Source: Rhyzopertha dominica
Taxonomy: Eukaryota > Arthropoda > Insecta > Coleoptera > Bostrichidae
NCBI GenBank assembly: GCA_025024175.1
Contig: QCXZ01000137.1
Span: 77,872,680 to 77,936,679, forward strand
Direction: 5' to 3'
Length of the DNA: 64,000 nt
Part shown: in pieces, positions 48,571 to 59,770 of the stretch
How positions within the stretch are numbered: position 1 is the first letter of the stretch
How the letters are laid out: each line of letters starts with the position of its first letter
The notes under the pieces: generated by a model
Told to the model about the DNA's origin: nothing
The model's database searches: none
What the model saw: only the letters and a program-made list of their open reading frames with translations
Translations under genes and position numbers: made by a program

Positions 48571-50089
48571 TAGAACGCTTACTCAATTAGGTTACTGTTA
48601 AACTTTTTACACGCGACTTCTGGCTTGCTTCTTGTAACGAACCGTGAATTTTGGAAAACGTATTTTTCGCGTAGTGTTTGAATTTTGATATACGCACATT
48701 AATCCGCTACAGTGACATGTTCCATTGCATCAAACTATGATTATCTTATTTGTAAATATTTGAACTAGCATACATGAATTTTATGAAATTTTATAAGAAG
48801 GTATACTGGTAATATCTGAGAAAAAAAGGGTTATTTTTTTCCAAAGAAAACTGGGAAATCCAGAGATTTCCGTATGCCGTCGATCATGGCAAACGCCAAA
48901 CGCATAAAATGTGTAATAACTCCCGAATAAAATTTGAATTTGTTGTTAAAATTACAAAAACTCGACAGTACATCCTTCCACTTCCTTTCTCTAACCTTCT
49001 TTTGATAGCACTTCAAGGGATCATCGTGTTTGGCAAATATAATTTGTAAAATGTGTATACATTAACAATTTTAAGCGTGTACGAAATAAATAAGTTACAA
49101 AATGCTACATGGTTACACGACGCCAACTTTGTAGTAGGATGATTGCGACGCAGTTATATGCAAAGGAATGTTTTATTTATTCATTGTGGTTGAAATTCTA
49201 GAACTCTATACCGATTTATTGGCCTACGCTATCTATCTCCAATTCCAATGGCGCAAATTATACTGTCACATCAAAGCGCTAGAGCAATATAAAGATTGTG
49301 TCGGGTTTTAAAAAACGCTATAAAATATTATAGGGGAATAGATTACGCTTTAATGGCAGCTATTACAGCAAATTTATAACCTGTTTGTTTACAATAATGG
49401 CTCCATGTTTCTTGTATGATACTTTAACAGTGTCTTAAATTTTTAATTAGCGCTCATTAACATAGTGAGGTTACGCACACGTCTAAGCGCTGCTTCTAAA
49501 GTGTATAATAGGAGCAAAGGTGCATCTACCTACGAGCCTACGACCAATGGTTAGCGTCGATGCATTAAAGCAAGGCATGTGTGTCGTGTCAGAGCCTGAC
49601 TTATAGATTCCCTTCTAAGTACTGGACAAGACACTACAAAGAAAAATACCGCTGACACGAGGCAAAACACTACCAGTTCATCATAAATTTCAAGCCGTTA
49701 CCGCTATCCTGCATATAAATTATTTCTCCCATGTAAATGCTCAGTTTCTTTTGGCGTGTAATTTATCGTCGCTTCAGACGAACTTCCATATAAGAAGACA
49801 AAAAGCAGCGGAGGCTATGCTTTATGTTAAGTAATATTTCAAATGCGGAGACCACTTTTATTGGCTCCTTTTTACTAACCGCCGGTGAAATCGTAAAAAG
49901 TAGAGCAGCTTTCCTGAATAGCTTGATCAGCGCTGGACGAGGAATTGTTATGAGCCTAAGTCGTTGCAGCTGGTTTATGCTGCCGTGTGTAACTGCGCGA
50001 GATATATAGCCTATCGCATAAAAAGGTTGGACGTTTATTTGTAAGATTATGATTGTAAGCTAGTCGTTATTGGTTAGCTCTACATAATC
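48571..50089. other. No gene; island at about 49200-50040
   Basis: 48571-49200 is AT-rich; a minus-strand frame at 48831-49016 is unfamiliar. The island is one of the longest and most balanced, with GGTTACGCACACGTCTAAGC-type words and AATTAGCG/TAATTTAT cores, and no protein similarity. Confidence 0.4.
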
Positions 50090-50280
50090 GAACTCTGGTT
50101 GACGGACCAGGTTAGCACGTTTGATTAGATCCGTTAGGGTTAGGCAGAAAACTTACTGCACTAAAGCTGANTTCCTGGAATCGGNAGAAGCCCGTAATAT
50201 GTATATGATTAGCCGGGTTTGCCAACCCTAGTCCCTAGTCTATCGACCAGGCGTTCCTACTAGGCCATGTAAAACTTCTG
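50090..50280 (-). repeat. Candidate tRNA-derived SINE
   Basis: On the minus strand TGGCCTAGTAGG at 50256-50267 matches the pol III A-box consensus, and GGGTTGGCAAACC at 50216-50228 resembles a B box at tRNA-like spacing (about 28 bases between). No full cloverleaf is visible, and a single copy was found. Confidence 0.3.
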
Positions 50281-50374
50281 GTTGGATATCGAAGCAACCA
50301 GCGGCCACTATCGCATGAATATCTCACACAAATAACCTCTCACGCTGACACACCACTATCATTGGGCACTACAC

Positions 50375-51585
50375 CAGTGGCGGCTGGTGACAAATTCTAT
50401 TGGGTCGGCAGTAAAAACTTTGGTCCACTCTAGGTAGTCAATATTATTTATTTATAAATTAGTAAATAATTTTGTATATACTCGTAGTTGTTGTTTATTA
50501 CTTGCTACTTCTGTAAATTTTCATGTCGCCGCAAGTTAAAAAGATAGTTCATTTGGTAACAAATAGCCTAATCTGGCAACTAGCTACATAATTTCAACGT
50601 TAAGCGTGCACCTGTGCTGCACCGGAGGGGAGAAGTCGATATATGTCGACCCAATCCGAAGATGTATTCGGAAGTCCGGCAGACAGCATTAAGCGATTAT
50701 ATGGGTATTGGCGCTTACTTATTTTGTTATTTTCTTTTTGTGTGAAATTCTTCAATGATTTCAGATTGACTAAATTTATAACATGTATTTAATTAATTCT
50801 GTTAAATGTTTGAAGGTATATGCTTAAAATTGTTTATTTAAGAGGATAGCTCTTACAATAATCTTGGGAAAATGAAAAATTTCGTAGAACATTCTGGTAG
50901 TTTTTCGTGATTTCAGTATTGAACTATATATATAATTGTTGTTCAATGTACATGTCAAAATTAATTTTCGGAATCCGACGATTATGAATGTCGGGCCTCC
51001 TTTAATAACTTCAATAAAAACATATATACGTAAAATTAAATTATGATTATAAAAAAACTGTAAGCATGTAAAGGGTGTAAATCAGATAATTTGTAATACT
51101 CAGTAGAAAACAGAACTATAATTGGTTGATTAAAAAAAAATTGAAATAATTCAAATAAATGATGAAGTCCGTTTTAACGTTTTATGCTGTCTGCCGGCCC
51201 CAGGCATTGCAGTCTCGATTTTCGCCTCAGGATTCAATATGCGCGCAGGGTTGCGTCTTTGTTCAGCTCATAGGAAAACGATGCTATTGCTTCCTTATAC
51301 GATGCGGTCTGCCGACCCAGCGCTTGGATCACGGGCTTGGATGACACATACACGGCCCAGTCACGGTTGCCGAGTAGCGTAAATTTTTCGGGATAACCCG
51401 TAAAAATGTGATTTTGGCTAATTATTAATTTGATGGTAATGTAAAAAAATGCGCTCTAACTGTTTCAAGATATCTGAACATAAAAAAACAAAATTTACAT
51501 AAAAATACGGAAAAAAAAATAATTTCTTCGATCAAAATTCTGGGTCGGCAGTGCCGACCCTGCCAACCCGGACGAGCCGCCACTG
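50375..51585. mobile_element. Non-autonomous hAT-type element (1211 bp) with 8 bp target duplication
   Basis: The ends are inverted: CAGTGGCGGCTGGTG at 50375 and CGAGCCGCCACTG ending at 51585. Both sides are flanked by the same 8 bases, CACTACAC (50367-50374 and 51586-51593), the hallmark of hAT insertion. GGGTCGGCAG words near both ends are subterminal repeats. An internal 14 bp inverted pair, CCGGCAGACAGCAT (50676-50689) and its complement at 51184-51197, adds fold-back structure. No transposase domain is recognisable; short frames at 51159-51344 and 51425-51631 are unfamiliar. It must be mobilised by an enzyme encoded elsewhere. Confidence 0.88.
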
Positions 51586-51746
51586 CACTACACCACTCAG
51601 ATTCATATAGAGCGTCATACACTTCTAACACCCTCTATGTCAGACTGTCCACAGGCTTACCTTTTAGGTATTTTCTTAACCCTCTGGAGAAGTCAGGCAA
51701 AATCAAAAGACATAAGCCGTCATCATTTAATGTTTTTAAAATACTA

Positions 51747-51806
51747 CAGGATGTTTTACGAATGATAATGACCCTGATGAAATTAAGAATGCAACCCAAA
51801 ATAAAT
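51747..51806 (+). repeat. Terminal inverted repeat, DD41D mariner copy B (left)
   Basis: It starts CAGGATGTTTTACGAATGAT and pairs with 53096-53155. Confidence 0.9.
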
Positions 51807-51910
51807 TCTCATAGCCAATGTAGTTATTTTACGTAATGGTATTATTTTAAATATAAATCCATGACGGCTATGCGCTAAAGTTCCTGTCACTGTATTTATT
51901 AAATGCCAAA

Positions 51911-52941
51911 TGTATTCAAATGATGAAAAAAACAGATATGATTTTGATTTATGGCGAATGCAAGAAAAATGCTTCCGCTGCTTCCAATTTATACAGACAA
52001 CGTTTCCCAAATAGAAAAGCTGTTGCCGATACAATGTTCAAGAGACTTGAATTAACTTTAAGGACAAACAGGCCACCAATGAAAAAGTCAAGAGAAAAAA
52101 CAGCAGCAGGCCCTGACAATGAAATTAAAGTATTGGAAATGATTGACGAAAATCCTCATATTAGTCAAAGGGTAGTCTCAAGAGCAACCGGTATTAGCCC
52201 GTCTTCAGTACACCGAATAATTAAAGGCAATCAATTTCATCCTTATCACTTGCAATTGGTTCAGGTCTTAAAGGAGACGGATTATCCTAAAAGACTGGCT
52301 CTTTGTAACATTTTTAGGGAACACCAAAATTTGAATGTGAGATTTGCTTCTCAGATGAAGCAAGATTTTCTAATAATGGTGGAGTTAACAAACATAACAT
52401 ATATTATTATGCGCAAGAAAATCCACGTTGGATTCGAGAAGAACATTTTCAAACTATCTACTCGACGAATGTCTGGTGCGGAATATTGGGGAATCAAATT
52501 GTTGGGCCTTATTTTTTTCGCGATAGTTTAAACGGCAGTACATTTTACCGGTACTTCTCCAAGATGTAAATTTACAAGTAAGACAAGATCTATGGTTCCA
52601 ACAAGATGGGGCACCTGCGCATTATCATAGAATAGTGCGAAATCATCTTGATTTGGTTTTGCCTAACCGATGGATAGGAAGAGGTTCAATTAATCCTTGC
52701 CCACCGAGAAGCCCGGACCTTACTCCTTTGGATTTTTTGCTGTGGGGAATGGTAAAAGAGGAAGTATACCAAACACCAATTGAAAGGGTAGAACATTTAG
52801 AAAATAAAATACGTGATGCATATAGATCCATCACTCCAGAAATATTAATGCATGTTAAATCGTTTTGGGCACGAATTAAAGTTTGTGAAAACAGCGGAGG
52901 GCGCCATTTTGAGCATTTATTACATGATACATATTACAAGT
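51911..52941 (+). pseudogene. DD41D mariner transposase pseudogene, copy B
   Basis: The ATG at 51911 starts MYSNDEK, but a seventh A in the run after it shifts the frame; the open frame resumes at 51920. The N-terminal domain has AASNLYRQRFPNRKAVADT and ENPHISQRVVSRATGIS. A deletion of about 10 bases before FSDEARFSNN (first Asp, near 52350) shifts the frame again. The second block WFQQDGAPAHYHRIVRNH (about 52590) and the third, PPRSPDLTPLDFLLWG (about 52700), are intact. Counting from the Asp of QQD to the last Asp of PLD gives 41 intervening residues, hence DD41D. The C-terminus EVYQTPIERVEHLENKIRD follows to the stop at 52941. Confidence 0.9.
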
Positions 52942-53095
52942 GAATACACATTTTTCAAAAATAAAATTTGTTTTACAATACCGAATTTATTTAAAGCAAA
53001 TGATTGAAGTTTATGTCAAACTTTACGAATTTATACAGCTCTCTACGTTTTATATTTTTTAATACGATGAACAATTATTTATGTTACCTCTGTAA

Positions 53096-53155
53096 ATGTA
53101 TTTTGGGTTGCATTTTTAATTTCGTCGGGGTCATTATCATTCGTGAAACATCCTG
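53096..53155 (-). repeat. Terminal inverted repeat, DD41D mariner copy B (right)
   Basis: It ends CGTGAAACATCCTG before the TA duplication and is the inverse of 51747-51806. Confidence 0.9.
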
Positions 53156-53209
53156 TATAGGTTACATAAAGCAAAGCTGTTCCACAACTCAAAATCTTGC
53201 CGAAAATCA

Positions 53210-53455
53210 TACTAAACTGAATCTGGTGGCATGTTGAAGCTGCGTCATCAATTCATCATTATCTTCTCCAACACCTTAGACAAAAGCGACAGAACAATTA
53301 CTGGTCGCAAATCTTTTATGCTGCAAGGCAACTTAACTTTTGGGAGAGGCGTAACAAGAGCACGTTTCCAGAATTCGGGAAAAATACTATGATCAAGGCA
53401 AAAATTGACTATTCTAGCTCAAACCTCTGTGCATTTAATCCACCAGCATCGCCTT
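53210..53455 (-). pseudogene. LINE RT fragment
   Basis: The minus strand reads IVNFCLDHSIFPEFWKRAL, then VTPLPKVKLPCSIKDLRPVI and LSLLSKVLEKI, the RT entry blocks of a CR1/Jockey-like LINE. Only about 80 residues remain, with one frame break on each side. Confidence 0.7.
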
Positions 53456-54555
53456 GGCCGTGCTGACGGTAATATGGTCATTAACTTAAAGACGTATCAA
53501 CGGCGCTATTTAAAAGAGGCCAAAACGAAATTGAAGATTTATGTGACCACCACATAAATACACGAGCATCCCGCAGCGTAATGCCCATTAGTCTCCGTTC
53601 GCACCTGGATCTCTTACGAGATTCTAAGACGTTGCCGATCCCGGCCTATTAATTTTCTTGAAAAGTAAATGAAGATATAAATATTGAAATGCCGCACTCA
53701 TCGAGCATCGCGGTTACACGAGAATTCTATAGGTATATAAATTATCCGTGGTGCTTCACATAAAGGCGGTAAGGTAGGATTAATTGTTGTTGCAGCTATA
53801 TGTCTTCCCATATCCAGTGATCAAGAATCAGCATACTCTTCGTTTAAATAAACACCAATTCTTCGTTTGAGTGCAAGGAAAAAATAGAATAGTAAGGAGA
53901 TATTTTACTGGAGCTAATCAAGGATCAGCAAATCTTTGCAAAAAAAAATAACAACCGCTAGAGGTTACATTTTCCACTGCTAGAATACAATATAACTTCG
54001 TTAAAGGTGAAAGTGTTTGGTGTTTTATTTCTTCCAGAACACGTATGATATTTCGGCAAATTTTTATTTTGTCAAAGGTTGTATCAGAAGAGGCGTGTAA
54101 ATTTTCCAGTACAAAGTACTTTTTCCATGCTGCATTTTAATGCTTAGTAATTTTCTTTGTTTGTGCAAGTTTCTGTCTTACTGAATTAATATTGCATTAA
54201 AGCTTCTATACAACCAAGATTTAATTTAGAAAACACTCAAACTATTAGAAAGGCAATGCAAGGTTCTAAAGATATATGTAGCAAAACCTCGCACAAGGAT
54301 GTTGAATTTTTTGTAACCTGTATTCCGCTAAGAATTTAGAATTGCTAACATTTTTATTTGAAGTCTTAAATACTGGTGAAAATGAAACTATACGTGACTT
54401 ATTTCCGTCAAACCTCAGTCATATACACTACTCTTACTATAAAAATGCTTAACGAGATGGAAACAAAAGGGCGCTGTTAGAAAGAACAATTTAGATTCCG
54501 CTAACGCTCCTCCCTAATTTAAATGCTCCTAACCCCATTAACATTTCTAAGTTTT
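53456..54555. other. No gene; island at about 53480-53800
   Basis: The balanced island has no coding match. The following AT-rich part may belong to the decayed ORF at 54560-55060 but shows no clear motifs. Confidence 0.3.
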
Positions 54556-54559
54556 TTGA

Positions 54560-55060
54560 TGACATCTTACATAAATCTTTAGTAAAATGTCAGCCAGAGG
54601 GTAGAACGAAAAACTTATCCTTCGAAAGCTTTGATCACCATAAAGATATACGAGAACACACTCTGTTTAATAAAGACAATAATCTGGATTTAAAAGTGAT
54701 GAAAAATTGCACGACTTATCTGTATTTGAATTTTTCACTAGGACTGATTCTTCTTTTGACATACTTCGAATGGGATAAAACCAGTTAAATTTAATTCATT
54801 ACCATCCAGTAGAGCTCATCAACACCTATTTCGTGTTTATTTTCAGGTACAGAAATGGTTGCGTAATGAACTGAATCGTAAAGACTGAGGGTGGGTGTTT
54901 AAAGATACCGTATTATGACCAAAAACAACACAGTTCTTTTACAACTTTTTACAACAGTAAGAAAAGTTGCACACCAGTTTACAAAAACTGTCATGGACAA
55001 TCTTGGTTGAGCCCATTTCTGCAACAAAGAATAGATGAATTTATAGAAGTAGAAAACTAT
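54560..55060 (+). pseudogene. Relic of a cysteine-rich multi-copy arthropod ORF
   Basis: The plus strand reads FNSLPSSRAHQHLFRVYFQV then QKWLRNELNRKD, a stop and GWVFKDTVL (54789-54930), then a shifted frame with KKSCTPVYKNCHGQSW. I recall this order (…QHS.RVY.QVQ.WLG…GW…, then a Cys-rich CKKGC…C..C.G..C tail) from uncharacterised, repeated arthropod proteins, probably mobile-element derived. I do not know the function. Stops and shifts show it is dead. Confidence 0.4.
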
Positions 55061-55833
55061 CAAGAAGAAAATTATTAATTTGACAATATTCTAATTTTGT
55101 AAAGATATCATATAAAAAGCCACGCCCAGTATTCAGTCTCAAGAGTGGTTGGAAAACTTACTTAAATTACACAAAAATATCACATAAATTCAAGTCCAAT
55201 ACGGTATTCAGAAAGAACGATTTCATATACGAAAGAAACTTCTATGTTGTTTTTGGCCTCCTGTATTTTTGTAATAGATTCAAAATGAGTCAAAATTCGT
55301 CTCAAAATACGATTTTAGCCGGGATTGCCAATATATTCCTTACACTCTCAATATGGAGATTTTTGAGATTATATTCATACAAGCCATCGTTGGATTGTAC
55401 GAATTGGTTCATAGAAAAATCCTAAATGCAATGGATTAACGTATTAAACTAAATAAAAGCTACATTAGTCTTATATCCAGGCATTGACTTTTTTCCAATT
55501 TTTTGGCATGGCATCTACGATACCCTAATATAATCTTTATGGACCATTAAAAATTAATTAAGAATTAAGTATTTGGCTTCAGAACCGTATAAAGTCAATT
55601 TATCAATATTAGTAGAATTACTTTATTCTACTAGAGAGATAAATAATAATACAATCTTAAATCAATCACATCTTATTTATTTATTATTAACATTAAAATT
55701 CATATTTATAAACATTTTGTTATTTCTGTTATCAAATTTTACTTATTTCCCATTAACATTAAATTTGTAGCTGCCATCGGTTTCAGAACGCATGCTTGTC
55801 GAAGCTCTTGTTAAATCTTCAGATGTCTGTTTT
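55061..55833. other. No gene seen
   Basis: AT-rich. A plus-strand frame at 55573-55770 is hydrophobic low-complexity sequence and probably accidental. Confidence 0.3.
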
Positions 55834-56572
55834 TCAAGGAGGGACTAGTACCAGTAGAGCTTTGGATTTTCCTTGCAATGTCCAGCTTATGGAATCCTCG
55901 ATATAGCTTTCTGCTATAGCGGACTTTCTCCACCCACCATGTCGTTTAATTGTTGTGAAGTCAGCACCTGTATTAGCCAGTACAGTTATTAAGGTCCACC
56001 TCATACAATGGCCGCTATAAGCTTCTGCACTTGCCAGTTTCAAAAATGAAGCAAATGACTTTCGACAGAGTGTTGATTCCAACAGGTTGTGTAGTACACT
56101 TTTGATTACTGTATCGCTAAAAGGACCTGTCGTTATTGGATAAAAAGACATATATTTTGTACATGTCTCACAGCACTGATACAAAATACTTCTTTAATTA
56201 CTATGAATTTTCGCGAAATGCCTGTTTTTTACAATACTAATTTTCAAATTAGTTTATATTATGATCTATAACGTCTACAAAGTTATGAGATGTTACTTTA
56301 GCTTTCTTCGTTTTGTATCCTCTCGACACAGACAGTGAGCTTACTATATTTCCAATTTCTATGCTTCTATAAACCTTTATTGCAGCCTCAGCATCGAGTA
56401 CTTCGACAACGTGGATGAAACTTCAAATTTAAAAAATATGATAACGGTTTTCATTACATTCGTTCAATTTGGAAAATACTTTTTCATAATATTCCCTGGA
56501 CTTCGCAATCAATAACTGTAGAGTTGCTTCTGCAGCTTCTTTTAGGATAATCCCAGAAACATTTTCTTCCAT
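55834..56572 (-). mobile_element. Crypton-like tyrosine recombinase (pseudogene)
   Basis: The minus-strand frame 55834-56184 (116 residues) ends in a tyrosine recombinase active-site region: SGHCMRWTLITVLANTGADF, then RHGGW and AESYIEDSI. The H..R, H/W and nucleophile Tyr positions are all present. Upstream, frames broken by stops give SKYSMLRL (about 56430) and SRGYKTKKAKV (about 56310), features of arthropod Crypton-type proteins, and a start MEENVSGIILKEAAEATLQL at 56572. The middle of the protein, with the first catalytic Arg, is missing. Such enzymes integrate by strand exchange without target duplication. A domesticated or DIRS-type relative cannot be excluded. Confidence 0.72.
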
Positions 56573-56823
56573 TTCTCACCAACTATACAAATTCTTGCGA
56601 ATGGAGTAGATAAATAATCGAAAATAAATAGAAATAATTTGTATGATTTTTAGGGTAGCAGCCGCTGTCACAGCGAAATGTCAAATTATTTTTTATGAAA
56701 TCAGATAAAATTCCAGCGATTTTGGTTCTAAAATAAATAAATTATACGCTCGAGCTTCGCTTTTGCGTCTAAATATTCTTGCGTAGATATAATGCTATCT
56801 GAAACACTTATACAATAAATAAC

Positions 56824-57403
56824 TGTAAATTATCGACCTATTGCAGTTATAGACAACTTTGCTAAACTATTAAAATTGGTATTACACAAAGTATTATATG
56901 CACAACTTAAACAGATTATATGTGAAAATCTACAAGGACTTGTGCTTAACCGTTCCATAAATACAAATCTAATTTGTGCCACACAGGAGATAACTGAAAG
57001 TATTTATAAAGGTAGAAAGGTTTATGTGGTTTACACGGACTTTAGCAAGGCATTTGACTGTATTGATCATGGAATTCTTTTGTCTAAATTGTATACCACA
57101 GGTTTCCACAGTAAATTGGTTGCCCTTCTGCAGTGGTAGCTAAGTGGGAGAAGTCAGTTACGTTCAACATATTGGTAAAAAAATCCTATAGCTGCTTAAC
57201 CCTACCAGGTGTTCCTCAAGGTTCGGTGTTGGGGCCTCTATTATTTAATTTACCCCCATTTCCCCATGTTCCTTTTTTTTGCTCTACCTTTATACTTTTC
57301 TGCTAGTACAGCTTCTTAACGTTCCTTTTTCTTATGTTTTTCCGACCCTGTAATTGGATCATCTTTTCGGTTGTATATTTCAAATAAATAAATAAAATAA
57401 ATA
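56824..57403 (+). mobile_element. LINE (Jockey/CR1-like) with internal deletion and (AAATA)n tail
   Basis: The plus strand reads NYRPIAVIDNFAKLLK, then TNLICATQEITESIYKGRKV and VVYTDFSKAFDCIDHGILLS (57030-57080), then a shifted PGVPQGSVLGPLLFN at 57205. The YADD block and C-terminus are absent; non-coding 3' sequence follows and ends in an AAATA-rich tail at 57382-57403. I infer an internal deletion joining RT to 3' UTR. Confidence 0.8.
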
Positions 57404-57429
57404 TTCTACAATCTTAATTACGAATAAAG

Positions 57430-58340
57430 CTGGTTATTATCTTATTAACAGGATACGTCGAATCCCGATGGAACGCCATCGCCAGCACCCGGTGATCAGG
57501 CAGATTTAAACGTTCGGGAATCAATTAAGAAAGTGTAACNGCANCTACTGACAAAAGGCCGTAATGTCCAGCCCGCTACCCACCGAGTGGGACCATCTAT
57601 CTCCAACGGCGGACCACCCGTCCGTTGGCTGATAGTAGCCTACACCGGACACCGTGGGCCCCCGACGGTGAGGCTCTTGACAACCAAGATAAACTGGCGG
57701 CCGTGGGTGGTGGCTTGTTGTCGCAGACTTAATGTGCATGTATTCATTATTTATTTTTGTACCGAGAAATGTTGCTCGCGTATTATTTATGGGGCCCGTG
57801 AGCTACCTGTTAAGGGGCAATAAATTTCGCGGGTGGATCGGGTATGATAGAGATAGTTACTGTGTTAGCACCTTGCACGTCCACCCCTGACAAAAACGAT
57901 AAAGTACAGGGTTCCTTTAAATCATTCATGCATCCAGGGCGCTTATGGAAATTATCGATTAAATCAATTTAACGCCTCTCGGGAAAGTGACATGTACTTG
58001 TCATCTGTCAATTTTTGAATTATTTGATATATTTTAATATAATATAAGCCTGCGAGTCTGCATTTTCAACATATTCTGTAGTGTTTTGTGGGATAATTAA
58101 CTTTAAGGTTGCAGAAAGCTCACATTTTGGAGCTGCGGTGTGACATTGATCTGCAACCTTCAGCTACTATCGCCGTGCATATTGTAGCTTGGCAGCAGTT
58201 GCAAAAAGGCGGCACAAAGAATTCAGAAATCAACGCAGCCCGAATTGCATGAATCATTTATAGAAATCCTGTATAAGGATCGCTAAGAATTTTTCTTGCC
58301 ATGAAAAAGCAAGTGTCGTGTGGGTACGTTCAGTTTGTCA
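57430..58340. other. GC-balanced island, no gene
   Basis: This is the most GC-rich island. Frames at 57545-57739 (minus) and 57587-57823 (plus) overlap and carry no known domain. The words AATAAATTTCGCGG (57819) and TCGGGTATGATA (57838) echo the island at 38.8 kb. Ns at 57540 and 57544. Confidence 0.4.
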
Positions 58341-59179
58341 AATAATGACAACAATGCCGTCTAAAAATTAATTAGTCAATTTATCATTTTCTTCTTTCAG
58401 ATTAACGTGTAACTCTCAATTTGAGTTATGCCGCTTTATGGAGCTTCTAACAAAAAATGGAAATTCAGCTTACTCATAGAAATAAGCTGCTAAACAGAAA
58501 ACATAGTGAGAAGCTCAAAATATAGATGTGTGTATTGCATGTATGAAAATTTTGGCAAATTTAGCAAATTTATCTTGTGCGTTATTATAGCAATAAATAA
58601 AATTTTAAATCGAAACCAAAAACGTCAAATCGGGTTTTCAGTACTATAAAATCAAACCTCAAAATACATTTTATACTTTAGTTTAGAAATTAAGTTCGAT
58701 ATTAAAATAATTACTTGTGAACGGAAAGAACCGGCAAAACATTGATGTCGTTTTTACAGATTTTACCGAACTGGCCAGCAGTTAATATTTAATTGCAAGG
58801 ATTCCTAAAAATGACACTGGCTACTGCGTACCATAGCTATAAGAATTATGAATCGATATACTTAAGCACAGTTTAGTTTCTTTACTTTTATGAAAAAATA
58901 TGAAAAATATTTTGCTAAAGTATAACTCTTTCCTTCTGAACCGCTACAAGTATTACTTCCATTCTAGAAACTTTTAAATAAGGATTACAATTGACGAACA
59001 ACAAAATTAAGAATTTCAAAATTGCCCAACGCTTTTTCTTTGTCTCTTTCGATATCATAATTTATTTCATTCAATTCCTCCAAAGGACAATCTACTGTTA
59101 AATTGTAACTAACCTACTTTACACAAAAATAATTTTGTTTCTTTAACAGAGTTTGTCTTAAATAAATTTTTTTCTGCTT
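58341..59179. other. No gene seen
   Basis: AT-rich. The end may include more of the Penelope RT relic that follows, but motifs are unreadable. Confidence 0.3.
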
Positions 59180-59770
59180 CAATAATAAATATTTCATACA
59201 AAATTCAAGTTTAGCAATTCAACTTTTAATGAGTAATTCAAAACAAGATATTTTCAAGAACGTTTGCTATTCTTCCCATAAAAATTTTTGTATCGTTATG
59301 TAGATTACGTTTTTTGCCTGTTTGCAGGAAATGACAATGACTTAAATATGTAAATGTTCTCCACGATTCTATAAATTTTAGCTATGAAGTAGAAATTAAT
59401 AACCAGATTCCATTTTTGGTTTATTAATTATACTAAACTAGTCTTTTGCTTACACTAACTGTCTTTCGAAATTTTTATAACACCCCTCATGTACGAACAA
59501 TATTAATTAACTATTTTTCTTTACACCCTTATAGACCCAAAATATCCGTATTTAATTCTATTTTTAATAGACTTTTGTACCTCTTTCTTTAAAAGCTTTT
59601 GAAAAGGAACTGGGTGTAATTTTTCAAATTGCTTTTAATAATAACCTTCCAAATCATGTGTTACAAAAATTATACTTTAAATATTTAACAAAATTTAAGT
59701 TGTTTTTCACACCATTTATGTTGAAGAAACCAAAATTTGGTAACCTTTCATAGATTTGTTGGTCCAGTCT
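59180..59770 (+). mobile_element. Penelope-like RT relic
   Basis: The plus strand shows MSNSKQDIFKNVCYSS, then KFLYRYVDYVFCLFAGNDND at 59283-59342, where the catalytic YVDD has become YVDY. A shifted frame gives LHDSINFSYEVEINNQIPFL (59360-59415). At 59580-59690 VPLSLKAFEKELGVIFQIAF then NNNLPNHVLQKLYFKY is the Penelope-type connector. The GIY-YIG end is missing or unreadable. It may be the same family as the fragment at 28830-29390. Confidence 0.72.

Larger units (their letters stand above)
51747..53155 (+). mobile_element. DD41D-type mariner element, copy B (full length with TIRs)
   Basis: A complete 1409 bp element lies between TA duplications at 51745-51746 and 53156-53157. Inverted ends of about 60 bp (51747-51806 and 53096-53155) match those of copy A. 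The transposase is on the plus strand. It lies about 160 bp right of the hAT-type element. Confidence 0.92.

Noticed and set aside
57545..57823. Overlapping frames in the GC-rich island
   Set aside because: High GC reduces stop codons; no motif, and both strands are open.
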